From contig NZ_JAKZGR010000011.1 of the NCBI RefSeq assembly GCF_022549675.1, positions 1 to 64,000 on the forward strand: 64,000 nt of DNA. The letters are read 5' to 3'. Positions 9,269 through 18,019 of this stretch are shown here, piece after piece (the first letter of the stretch is position 1; every line of letters starts with the position of its first letter). Origin of the DNA: Belliella kenyensis. Lineage in GTDB: Bacteria > Bacteroidota > Bacteroidia > Cytophagales > Cyclobacteriaceae. Under the pieces are notes generated by a model. The model worked only from the letters and a program-made list of their open reading frames with translations, searched no databases and was not told the DNA's origin. The position numbers and the translations under genes are program-made.

Positions 9269-10556
9269 TAGTTAGTTGATTGAAAGTTTCTTTTGGCTTT
9301 TTGGGGTTTAATATTTTCATTATCTGATGATTGTTGAGATTTCTTAAAGACTTAGAAAAGCAAATTCTCACACATACCCAGATCAACATATAATTAAGTG
9401 TAAATGTATTGACAGAGGAGGGATACATATTGATCACACCCAGAAGTATCCAAATCCCACATGATAGTGTAAATAAATTCCTTGATTTGAAAATTCCTAA
9501 GATGGCAGCGGGGATCAAAATAAGCATCAAAAGTCCCAAACTTACGAATCCTCCTTTTAAAATCATTTGAAGAAAATCAGTTTCTATCACTGATCTATAG
9601 ACAGATGGCTCACCATCACCCCAAATGATTCCAGGGCAATAATATTCCCCACTCATTCCTCTTCCTATAATCCAGTCAATTGGCTGCATATCTTCATAAA
9701 AATTTGCTTCTACATTTGATCTGGTATCTTCAAGCCCACGCTTGGTGAGGTTAGCAAGTAATCCAGAGTTAGATATTCTATCTAAACCCAATGTCAAAAG
9801 AGATGAAAATATCATCATACCCACCACCACTAGAATGGAGCGGAAACTACCCTTTTTCAAATATACAATTGAAGCAATAACCAATATCAAAAAGCAATAA
9901 ATTGCCAACCCTCGTCTACCGTGATATACAGAGATCATAAGTGCTGTGAACATTGAGCCTAAAGACAAGAAGTTTGTCCTTCGAGAATGAAATGGAAAAG
10001 TGATCAATATTATCCCCGAGGTGATACCGAATGTCCTGGAATAATATTCGACAGCCCTCATGCCTTCATGAGAACCACTTACCATGATATATGGAATCGT
10101 GATCAGTACAAAAAACAAAAATAAGGCAGCAAATAGCTTGATAGCTTGGAGCAATCTTCTCAAGTACTCTTCCGTGATAGGAATGAGCATGATCAATGGG
10201 GAAAAATAAATAAACACACCAAACCATTGGTCGAAAAGTGTGACTTTTAAGAACCCAAAATCAAGGCTAAATCCTCTGAATACTACTGAGATTAAATAAA
10301 CTAAATATACATAGTATACTACCTTTAGGTACAATTGGTTGATATTGAAATTAATCAAAAAGAAAGATCCTGGAACAAACATCAAGATCCCCACAATCTG
10401 AATCAAGCTACAAATGATCGGATGGATATACCCTGTATCAGAAAGTCCAGCACCAAAAGAATAAACAATAATCCCTAAAAAGAATAGGTTGATAAATTTT
10501 ACATCACTGTTTTCAATGATCTCTTTCTGGCGATATGTCTTCAATATAGCTTCCAA
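9261..10556 (-). CDS. wzy: O-antigen/capsule polymerase, Wzy-like
   Basis: The 431-residue protein is almost entirely hydrophobic helices (about ten), with one larger polar loop in the second half (IGRGMSGEYYCPGIIWGDGEPS region) and the segment YHGRRGLAIYCFL that is frequent in O-antigen polymerases and ligases. It lies between glycosyltransferases and near the flippase, as Wzy usually does. It would join flipped repeat units on the periplasmic face. Wzy proteins are poorly conserved, so the call rests on topology and context; an O-antigen ligase is the main alternative, but the flippase and Wzc nearby favour a polymerase. Confidence 0.75.
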   Translation of the reverse strand: MEAILKTYRQKEIIENSDVKFINLFFLGIIVYSFGAGLSDTGYIHPIICSLIQIVGILMFVPGSFFLINFNINQLYLKVVYYVYLVYLISVVFRGFSLDFGFLKVTLFDQWFGVFIYFSPLIMLIPITEEYLRRLLQAIKLFAALFLFFVLITIPYIMVSGSHEGMRAVEYYSRTFGITSGIILITFPFHSRRTNFLSLGSMFTALMISVYHGRRGLAIYCFLILVIASIVYLKKGSFRSILVVVGMMIFSSLLTLGLDRISNSGLLANLTKRGLEDTRSNVEANFYEDMQPIDWIIGRGMSGEYYCPGIIWGDGEPSVYRSVIETDFLQMILKGGFVSLGLLMLILIPAAILGIFKSRNLFTLSCGIWILLGVINMYPSSVNTFTLNYMLIWVCVRICFSKSLRNLNNHQIMKILNPKKPKETFNQLTNV

Positions 10557-10564
10557 TTGTACTT

Positions 10565-11782
10565 TTATTTATGCTTTAGTGAAGCAAATAGGTCTAAATG
10601 AGATTGCATGATCGCCTCATCAGCAAATTCTGCTTTCAATTTGCCCCTCAATCCTTCTTCCAAACAATATGATATCCCATCTGCCAAATCTTCAGAAGAT
10701 AGTGATTTGGCAAGATATCCATTCATCTTGTGTTCCACCATTTCTGGAATACCGCCAGTTTCGAATCCTACTACAGCTGTTCCGCACCTCAAACTTTCCA
10801 GTACTGTAGTTGGCAGATTGTCTGCTACTGATGAGACTACAAATACATCCATGGAGTTGTAAGCCTCACATATATCATTCTCATTGGACAAGTATCCTGT
10901 ATAGTGGACTTTGAAGGGGATTTTATCAATCACTTCATCGCTGAGGTTACTACCAAACACAAGAATTTCATATTTTTCATTGAGCCCCCTATTACCTAGA
11001 TGCTGCAAGGCCTCTAGCAGATACTTAAACCCTTTGTATGGACTGCTAATATAATTTGCCCCAAAACCAATAATCTTTTTATTACTTCTTTTGATAAATT
11101 TCTCAGACTTGGAGGGCATTTCTTGGAAATTCTCTGATACCGAATTATATATTTGGGTGATAGATTTCCCTTTGAGTAAGGCTGAGGACTTCGCATTTTT
11201 CTCCATCCATTTGCTAGGCGAAACAAAGAACAGATTCTCAAAACTATTGAAAAACTGCTCTTTTTTAGCAAACAGCTTACTTGATCGATCAAAATCGCTG
11301 GGGTTTGGCAAAACTTGACATGATCGACAGAAAGTCTTAAAATTATCACACTCAAAGCTGTAATGACATCCGCCTGTGAAAATCCACATATCATGAATGA
11401 CAAAGACTACGGGCTTCCCAAGTTCGGCGATTTTTTTGAAACTTTTCAAATTCAAAAAACCTCCCAAAGCCCAATGAATGTAAATGATATCCGCATGCTT
11501 CACCAGAGGATGCCCTGATATATCTGTACCAAATTTAGGGTAACTAAAATTCCCAAATTCTTTATTATTCTCTTTATTAAGCCGTGCCTGAAGCTTATGA
11601 TCCAATCTAGATTTCAAATTGGGAAGCTTCCCAAAAAATTGAATTTTTGGATCATCAGGAACAAAATTGGAAAACAAGGCTAATACTGAAGAATCAACAC
11701 CATTTGACTTCATTAACTTGTGCAATGTGATGGTATAATTCCCAGAAGACGATGCTCCATATTGGACATGGACAATTTTCAT
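10565..11782 (-). CDS. Glycosyltransferase, GT4 family, WcaC-like
   Basis: The 405-residue enzyme starts MKIVHVQYGASSSGNYTI; a further 21 codons to 11845 are open but would put a lysine-rich tail before the first beta strand. It carries a Cys-rich loop after TGG (GGCHYSFECDNFKTFCRSC) and the C-terminal motif DNLPTTVLESLRCG, both typical of the WcaC/WcaL-like GT4 group in which Asp replaces the first Glu of E-x7-E. The Cys cluster may bind a metal or be structural. The 138-bp gap to the flippase gene holds no visible terminator. It likely adds a sugar during repeat-unit assembly. Confidence 0.85.
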   Translation of the reverse strand: MKIVHVQYGASSSGNYTITLHKLMKSNGVDSSVLALFSNFVPDDPKIQFFGKLPNLKSRLDHKLQARLNKENNKEFGNFSYPKFGTDISGHPLVKHADIIYIHWALGGFLNLKSFKKIAELGKPVVFVIHDMWIFTGGCHYSFECDNFKTFCRSCQVLPNPSDFDRSSKLFAKKEQFFNSFENLFFVSPSKWMEKNAKSSALLKGKSITQIYNSVSENFQEMPSKSEKFIKRSNKKIIGFGANYISSPYKGFKYLLEALQHLGNRGLNEKYEILVFGSNLSDEVIDKIPFKVHYTGYLSNENDICEAYNSMDVFVVSSVADNLPTTVLESLRCGTAVVGFETGGIPEMVEHKMNGYLAKSLSSEDLADGISYCLEEGLRGKLKAEFADEAIMQSHLDLFASLKHK

Positions 11783-11920
11783 TTTTTGATTTTTTTTAAA
11801 ATTTTCTCCTTCTTCAAGCTGAAGTAGTAGGATTTGAATTTTCACTATGATAAACCTATAGAGATATCAATCTCTTACATGATTATTTTTTCAGCCATCA
11901 ATTGACATATCAACAAAGCC

Positions 11921-13315
11921 TTACTTGATCCAAACACCTCTTTTCTTTTTGATCACAATCATAAAGTATTGGAATGGAGCCAAAAGCACACCATTCAAAT
12001 TGGCTATGACAGCCGCTATAAACAAAGCATGTACACCGAGTCCTAAAACTTGTATAAGATATATGGCTATCAAAATGTAAACTACTGGGCTTATCAGACT
12101 AGCCCAAAACTGTAGTCTTAGTGCGCTGATACCGTTCAAAAAGGAAACATAGGTGTTCCCGAACATATAGCAAATAAAGAATATATAGGCCCAGACTGAT
12201 AGTGATTTTGGAATGTTGACCAATTCATCACCTAGCCAAAGTTTATAAATATAATCAGATACCAATACCATGACCAACCCTACCCCTATAAATGCAATAA
12301 TCAAAAGGTTATACTTTTTGATGGATGATTTGATCCAAGCAAAATCCTTTTTCATAAAAGCTTCTGTGGACGCAGACCAGAATGGGGTCAGAAAGATCGC
12401 AAAGACCATGTTGAGTATCCCAAAGAATTTGTAGGCGATATTGTATGCGACGACATCTTCAGCTAGAAAATTCCTCACAATGATAAAATTAGCTGATTGA
12501 TACTGTATGACTGCCGCTACTTGAATGATGAAGAAAGTGCCTCCAAGCTGAAACAAGTTTCTAGCATAACCAAAATCCACACTCGCTACAGTTGGCTTCA
12601 GTTTGGAATACCTCCCATTGAACAAAATGAAATTAGCCACAACTAAAACCACCAAAGGACTGATGCATAGAGCCAAACCTAAGTTAAATAATGATCCCTC
12701 TGTGGTTCGGATCAAGACAATGATGACAAGTAAAACCACTACTTGTCCAAGAACATCAATAAAACTTGCTATGGCTGGCTTCTGATCCGCAGTGAGTATA
12801 GAAGAAATAGTTTTCAATATGAACTGCATACAAAAGTAAGTAAAGACAATGATCATCAACTTACTAAGATCTCCTACTATGGCTGTGTCAGTATTTAAGA
12901 TTCCTGGCCAATCAATGAAATTGTTGGCAATCATAAATACAACCCATACCAAACTGAATATAATGATCAGAGAGGCATATGTGGTACTCACATATGTCTT
13001 GGCAAGCTTGTCATCTCCTATGGCCAAGCTTTCAGCTAACTTATTGCGTAGGCCTTGAGTCAATCCGATATCAAAAAAGGAGAACCAGCCCACAATAGAG
13101 CTTATTGTGAGCCAGATCCCGTATTTGGTAGGGCTGACATAGTTCAGGGTCATGGGAACCATCAACAAACTTATGCCTATGCTTAGCCCTTTGATCAACA
13201 GGGTACCGAGTATATTTTTCTTTGCTTTTATACTCCTGGCTTGACCACTATTGATATACCCTAATATATTCCTGTAACTTAAACTTATTTTCTCAATCAT
13301 CTTAATTATACTCAA
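11921..13315 (-). CDS. wzx: Polysaccharide flippase, Wzx-like (MOP superfamily)
   Basis: The 464-residue protein has about 12-14 predicted helices and an N-terminal LLIKGLSIGISLLMVPMTLNYVSPTKYG followed by SIVGWFSFFDIGLTQGLRNK, the hallmark of the polysaccharide transporter branch of the MOP superfamily. It should flip the undecaprenyl-linked repeat unit to the periplasm, where the nearby polymerase acts. The start overlaps the stop of the Wzc-like kinase gene by 4 bp, so these are translationally coupled. Length and topology are normal for the family. Confidence 0.88.
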   Translation of the reverse strand: MSIIKMIEKISLSYRNILGYINSGQARSIKAKKNILGTLLIKGLSIGISLLMVPMTLNYVSPTKYGIWLTISSIVGWFSFFDIGLTQGLRNKLAESLAIGDDKLAKTYVSTTYASLIIIFSLVWVVFMIANNFIDWPGILNTDTAIVGDLSKLMIIVFTYFCMQFILKTISSILTADQKPAIASFIDVLGQVVVLLVIIVLIRTTEGSLFNLGLALCISPLVVLVVANFILFNGRYSKLKPTVASVDFGYARNLFQLGGTFFIIQVAAVIQYQSANFIIVRNFLAEDVVAYNIAYKFFGILNMVFAIFLTPFWSASTEAFMKKDFAWIKSSIKKYNLLIIAFIGVGLVMVLVSDYIYKLWLGDELVNIPKSLSVWAYIFFICYMFGNTYVSFLNGISALRLQFWASLISPVVYILIAIYLIQVLGLGVHALFIAAVIANLNGVLLAPFQYFMIVIKKKRGVWIK

Positions 13316-15636
13316 GTGAGTGAAGGCTCATAATCATATCCGTAGCCATAGCCATTGACTACATTGACACCATTAAGGATTAGTGTTGGGTTTTTAAGCT
13401 TTTCCTTCACTCCAAAATTAGACAAAAAGCCCAAGTGTTCTGAGGTTGTATAATTCGATTTTACAACATATAGTGTTGAATCGGCATATTTACACAAGGT
13501 AAATGCGTCAGGCACCATTCCCACAGGAGACGAATCAATCACCACATAATCGAAGTCAAGCTTCAAAAGTGTAATCAGATCGTCCAGTTTGGGAGAATTA
13601 ATTAATTCAGAAGGGTTAGATACAAGCTTACCCGCTTCCATGTACCATAAGTTCTCTCTATCTGGGTGGTGATGAATAAGCGATTGAAGATTTGAGGATT
13701 CTCCATTAAGATATTCGATGATTCCCTCGTGATTTCTTTGAACCTTCAGCTTTTTGATCAAAGTGGGTTTCCTCAAATCAAATTCTAAGACTATCACCCT
13801 TTTCCCTATCAAAGATAGACTAGTTGCAAGGTTGAGACTGCAAAATGTTTTTCCCTCACCTGAAACGGTGGATGTCACCAGAATGACGCCATCATTTACG
13901 CCGCCATTCAGCGAAAAGAGGTTCGACCTCAGCAACCTGAACTGCTCTGCTACGGGAGATTTAACCCCCATACTAAATACATCCTCATTTTCATTTTCTG
14001 AAATCTCCGCTATGACAGGAAGCTGGGTGATATTCTCCACCTCCTCTTTGGTCTCTACTTTATCGTTGAAAAGATTTTTAATAAAGATGACCACGAATGG
14101 AATTCCAAATCCCATTATAACCGCAAAGGCTAAAATGACAATCTTATTAGGCTTCACTGGACCAAACGAGGCTTTAGCAGAATCAATGATCCTCAGGAAA
14201 GAATTAGATGTGGCAGAAAGGGACATTTGTGCCTCATCATACTTTTTGCTGAGATTCTGAAATTGCTCTAACTTGGTAAGTCTCAGTCGTGTGATCTCTT
14301 GAAGATCTCTCTCGATCTGAGGGATTCTAGAGGAGCGACCTTCATATCTCGATGAACTAGACTCCAGATTGTTGATTGAAATTTGTAAGGAAGATCTTAG
14401 ATTGACTAAATTACCCTCTATGGAAAGTTTTTGATTTCTAATCTTATCGTTGATAGACACTACCAAAGGATTGCTAGGCTGCACATCCCTAAGCAGTCTT
14501 TCTTTGTCTCTGACCAAACCATTGTAGTTTTCTATAGCTGCTACCAATGAAGGATCATTTAGATTTAGAGAACTCGGTATAGATTTGGTGTTTTCATTTG
14601 ACGAGTTACGAAGCAAATTCTGTATTGACTCCACCACTTGAATTTGAGTCCTAACGTCTGCTATTTGATTTCGATTTTGATTGGCATTTTCCAAACTCAA
14701 CCTTGCTTCGGTATCTATATCACTGATTCTATTTTGGCTTTTAAGCCTTTCTATCCTACTTTCAATAGAGTCTATTTCAGCAGCAAGTGTACTTAATTCT
14801 TTGGACAAAAAAGCAGTGGCATTTGAAGCAGAGTAATTCTTTTCTTCTTCGGTTTCAGAGTTATACTTACTGATCAAGTTATCAATGATATCTACACCTC
14901 TTTCTGGAATATTATCCAGCCTAGAGATCTGAAGTACACTGGATTGCTTACTGATCTGATAGACATTCAGACCTTTGCTCAATGATCTCGCCAGTCCCTC
15001 TGATCCATAAAAATACACACTATACTCAAGCTGCTCTAGAGATTTTAGATCTACCCATTCGCTCAAATTGATAGAAAACTTTCCGAAATGTCCCGACACC
15101 AATTGACCAAATTTATACTTCTGGATCTTTCCATCGAAGCTTAACTCATAGGTGCTTTTATCCAATATTTTTATACGGTATTCATCGTCCTCTACTTTGT
15201 ATTTCCACTCCCGATCTTGCCAATCAACTTGAATAGGACTGCTGTATTTGTAATACTCGACCTGCCTTCCTAAAGCATCTTTGGAAAAGATACCTACCAC
15301 AATGTCCAAATCCTCCACAACAGACTTCATAAGCTGAACCGATTTGAAAACCTCAATTTCGTTTTCTATGATTTTGGAAGAACGGTAGCTGTCCAATTCT
15401 TTCATCAGTGGGTTATCGGAGAAATCTACCCCCTTCTCTCTATCTCTGATGACAACTTTGCTAGAAATCTCGTAATACGGAGTAGAATAAATCAAATACA
15501 AAATGGCTAAACTCACTGTGATCAATACACTAGCTATAAAAAACCACTTATGCTTGAAGTATCTTTTCAAAGATTTTTTTGGATTGAAATTTTTACTTTC
15601 TCCAAAACCATCAAGTAATATATCTGATGCCTTCAT
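13312..15636 (-). CDS. wzc: Wzc-like polysaccharide co-polymerase and BY-kinase
   Basis: Numbering from the ATG at 15636 (774 residues): a first membrane helix at 31-51, a long periplasmic Wzz/GNVR region with coiled coil around 275-490, a second helix at 498-522, then a cytoplasmic BY-kinase. Walker A is SGEGKT (592-597), Walker A' is VLEFDLRKP (616-624) and Walker B ends at Asp701 (VVIDSSP). A short tyrosine cluster in the tail (Y763, Y765, Y767, Y769) is the expected autophosphorylation site. It would control chain length and export together with the lipoprotein encoded upstream. Only 1 bp separates the two genes. An extended frame to 15675 would overlap the upstream gene by 38 bp and is less likely. 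Confidence 0.93.
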   Translation of the reverse strand: MKASDILLDGFGESKNFNPKKSLKRYFKHKWFFIASVLITVSLAILYLIYSTPYYEISSKVVIRDREKGVDFSDNPLMKELDSYRSSKIIENEIEVFKSVQLMKSVVEDLDIVVGIFSKDALGRQVEYYKYSSPIQVDWQDREWKYKVEDDEYRIKILDKSTYELSFDGKIQKYKFGQLVSGHFGKFSINLSEWVDLKSLEQLEYSVYFYGSEGLARSLSKGLNVYQISKQSSVLQISRLDNIPERGVDIIDNLISKYNSETEEEKNYSASNATAFLSKELSTLAAEIDSIESRIERLKSQNRISDIDTEARLSLENANQNRNQIADVRTQIQVVESIQNLLRNSSNENTKSIPSSLNLNDPSLVAAIENYNGLVRDKERLLRDVQPSNPLVVSINDKIRNQKLSIEGNLVNLRSSLQISINNLESSSSRYEGRSSRIPQIERDLQEITRLRLTKLEQFQNLSKKYDEAQMSLSATSNSFLRIIDSAKASFGPVKPNKIVILAFAVIMGFGIPFVVIFIKNLFNDKVETKEEVENITQLPVIAEISENENEDVFSMGVKSPVAEQFRLLRSNLFSLNGGVNDGVILVTSTVSGEGKTFCSLNLATSLSLIGKRVIVLEFDLRKPTLIKKLKVQRNHEGIIEYLNGESSNLQSLIHHHPDRENLWYMEAGKLVSNPSELINSPKLDDLITLLKLDFDYVVIDSSPVGMVPDAFTLCKYADSTLYVVKSNYTTSEHLGFLSNFGVKEKLKNPTLILNGVNVVNGYGYGYDYEPSLT

Positions 15637-15637
15637 C

Positions 15638-16432
15638 TTAATTAAATAGGTTTTGATAATTAAAAATAACTGCAACTAATACCGAGGACGCCACAGAAAT
15701 CACAGTGATAAAGGTTCTATTATCTCTGGTATCTTTCACTTTTTGCTTGTCAGGCTCCACGTAGACAATATCATTCTGCTCAAGGTAGTAGAATGGAGAA
15801 TTCAAAACATTTTTATTGTTAAGGTTTACTCTATACACATTCCTCTTCCCATTTACATCTCTAAGCACAAGTACATTTTCTCTTTTTCCATAGGGAGTAA
15901 GATCGCCTGCCAAGCCTAGGGCTTCAAAAATATTGATTCGCTCCGAGCCAATTAGAAAATTGGAAGGTCGATTTACTTCACCTATGACCGTCACCCTGAA
16001 GTTAGAGATCATGATGCTCACAGTAGGCTCCTTTAGATGTGACTTAAGTAAAAATTTCAACTCTTCTCTTGCCTGCTCAAGGCCTAATCCCGCCAATCGA
16101 ATTTCCCCTAGAACTGGAAAGTCAATTTTCCCATCCTTACTTACCAGGTAGATGTTCTGATCTGTGCCTTCAGGTCTTGAAAGCATCCCATTCACTGGCT
16201 CTATTACGTCTGATACAACTCCTCTATTGAAGAGTAGATTGGATTCAGCATTTGGACTGTTTACTGTAATTTTAAGCCTGTCATAAGGTTTGATTTTTAC
16301 TTCTGTTTCCTCCGCTATTTTGACAGAAAATTCTGAATTGGACTCTATGTCACTAAAATAGGTAAGGTTTCTTTTAGCGCAGCTACTCATTATCAGTACC
16401 AGCCAAAAAAGATTTAAAACCACTTTTTTCAT
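15638..16432 (-). CDS. wza: Wza-like polysaccharide export lipoprotein
   Basis: The 264-residue protein has a lipoprotein signal with lipobox ending MSSC (Cys18), a polysaccharide export domain starting near IKPYDRLKI and an SLBB domain from about VTVIGEVNRPS. It ends with a hydrophobic helix (VISVASSVLVAVIF) followed by a few polar residues, as in Bacteroidota homologues that are shorter than E. coli Wza. It should form the outer membrane export channel with the Wzc-like partner immediately downstream. It is the first gene of the minus-strand operon, with a consensus-like promoter about 120 bp upstream. Confidence 0.9.
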   Translation of the reverse strand: MKKVVLNLFWLVLIMSSCAKRNLTYFSDIESNSEFSVKIAEETEVKIKPYDRLKITVNSPNAESNLLFNRGVVSDVIEPVNGMLSRPEGTDQNIYLVSKDGKIDFPVLGEIRLAGLGLEQAREELKFLLKSHLKEPTVSIMISNFRVTVIGEVNRPSNFLIGSERINIFEALGLAGDLTPYGKRENVLVLRDVNGKRNVYRVNLNNKNVLNSPFYYLEQNDIVYVEPDKQKVKDTRDNRTFITVISVASSVLVAVIFNYQNLFN

Positions 16433-16911
16433 ATTACACCTAATGTTATCCCTGTAAATTTTTTATTCGACATGTAAACGTAATACATTTATGTGTATCT
16501 AAAAAGCATTTCAATATATTTATTTTACTATAAGGCGCTCTGGATGGTCAAAAATATTCTTCTGAATTACAAATTCAATTTCAGCAGAAAATCCAAACAA
16601 AAATCTAAAAAAATAAGAGAGAAAACATAAAATGAAATTATGTATTGATTATCAGTTTAAAAAAAATATAAAACTCTGTATTCTGAACTTAAAACAAAAT
16701 GAACAAACAGGATATGTCGCTCACTACAATTGACTAAATTTCATCAAAACACAAAAATAAAAATACGAAATACTTTTTTATATATTTATTAAGCTTATTT
16801 TTGTATTTGTTATTGATGAAAAAATTTGAGAAGCTTAATGAAACTTTTCAAAAAGTTTTTTCGGAGACAGCAAGGCAATTTTAGTATAGCCATACTCATA
16901 ACAATTATCAA
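16433..16911. other. Divergent intergenic region, 479 bp, very AT-rich
   Basis: This region separates the divergent wza-like and uxs-like genes. It contains the minus-strand promoter at 16549-16578 and a TATTTTTG box at 16796-16803 for the plus strand, the latter lacking a clear TTG partner. No reading frame, hairpin or long repeat is convincing. Poly-A and poly-T tracts suggest intrinsic bending. Confidence 0.5.
16549..16578 (-). promoter_or_regulatory. Bacteroidota-type promoter for the polysaccharide operon
   Basis: On the minus strand TTG (16576-16578) is followed after 19 bases by TATTTTTG (16549-16556), matching the TTG-N17-23-TAnnTTTG consensus of Bacteroidota housekeeping promoters. 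It would give a leader of about 110 bases before the wza-like gene. Confidence 0.5.
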
Positions 16912-17877
16912 ATGAAAAAAGTACTCATCACAGGTGGGGCCGGATTTCTAGGTTCAACGCTTAGCAGAAGACTGGTCAATGAAGGATGTCAAGTGTACTG
17001 CTTGGACAATCTTTCTACAGGGTTTTACAAAAATATCATTGATCTATTACCTCATCCGAATTTCGAATTTATCCTCCACGACGTTACTGATCCTATTCAT
17101 ATCGAGGTGGATGAAATCTACAACCTTGCTTGTCCCGCTAGTCCAGAAAAATACCAAGCTGATCCCATCAAAACAATGAGAACTTCGGTAATTGGCGCCA
17201 TGAATTTGCTTGAACTCGCCACCAAAACAAAAGCGAAAATTCTCCAAGCAAGCACTTCCGAAGTTTATGGAGACCCAAAAATCAGCCCACAACCTGAAGG
17301 CTATTTTGGAAATGTCAACATCAACGGTATACGCTCATGCTATGATGAAGGAAAAAGAGCAGCAGAAACTTTATTCACAGACTATCATAGACAATATGGT
17401 ACGAGGATAAAAATCATGCGCATTTTCAATACCTATGGCCCAGCCATGGACATGAATGATGGTAGAGTCGTTTCGAACTTTATCGTACAAGCTTTAAAAA
17501 ATGAACCTATCACGATCTATGGAGAAGGTTCTCAAACAAGAAGCTTTTGCTATGTAGATGACAATATCAATGGAATGCTGAAATTAATGAAATCTCCCGA
17601 GGAGATTACTTTTCCAATCAACATTGGCAATCCCGTGGAGTTCAACATGCTCGAATTGGCCAACCTAATCTTGAATCTAACTGGAAGTAAAAGCAAACTT
17701 GTGTATAAAAACTTACCACAAGATGACCCTCTCCAAAGAAAGCCAAATATTTCGCTTGCAAGACAAGTTTTGTCTTGGGAACCAAGAATTGGTTTAGCAG
17801 ATGGACTATTGAAAACTATAGCATATTTTCAAAAGGAAATAGACCAAAGCTTAGTAGCAGTGAAGGTTAACCATTAA
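16912..17877 (+). CDS. uxs: UDP-glucuronate decarboxylase (UDP-xylose synthase)
   Basis: The 321-residue extended SDR protein has GGAGFLG at 8-14 for NAD binding, the STSEVYGD segment near 115-121 and the catalytic Tyr144-x3-Lys148 (CYDEGKR), a version characteristic of UDP-glucuronate decarboxylases. CPASPEKY and the [14 protein letters not shown] segment also fit UXS enzymes rather than dTDP-glucose dehydratases. It would convert UDP-glucuronate to UDP-xylose in the cytosol and supply a donor for the adjacent glycosyltransferases. It is transcribed alone and followed by a strong terminator. Confidence 0.9.
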   Translation: MKKVLITGGAGFLGSTLSRRLVNEGCQVYCLDNLSTGFYKNIIDLLPHPNFEFILHDVTDPIHIEVDEIYNLACPASPEKYQADPIKTMRTSVIGAMNLLELATKTKAKILQASTSEVYGDPKISPQPEGYFGNVNINGIRSCYDEGKRAAETLFTDYHRQYGTRIKIMRIFNTYGPAMDMNDGRVVSNFIVQALKNEPITIYGEGSQTRSFCYVDDNINGMLKLMKSPEEITFPINIGNPVEFNMLELANLILNLTGSKSKLVYKNLPQDDPLQRKPNISLARQVLSWEPRIGLADGLLKTIAYFQKEIDQSLVAVKVNH

Positions 17878-17903
17878 AAAAGTAATTTCTGGCTTCATTG
17901 CAA

Positions 17904-17952
17904 AAGCTCCTTAGTGGTCATTCATAACGATGACCACTAAGGAGCTTATTTT
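17904..17952. terminator. Perfect 18-bp bidirectional terminator
   Basis: AAGCTCCTTAGTGGTCAT (17904-17921) and its exact reverse complement (17930-17947) enclose an 8-base loop, with A and T runs outside. It lies between the convergent uxs-like gene and the GT2-GH fusion gene. Confidence 0.9.
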
Positions 17953-18019
17953 TGATATTATCTGGATCATTCAAAGCTTTTATCAAGACCAAAAACTAAA
18001 GACAAACAAGCGGGTCTTG

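Noticed and set aside
13754-14260. Long plus-strand open frame of 168 codons
   Set aside because: It lies entirely inside the Wzc-like kinase gene on the opposite strand, which has full domain support.
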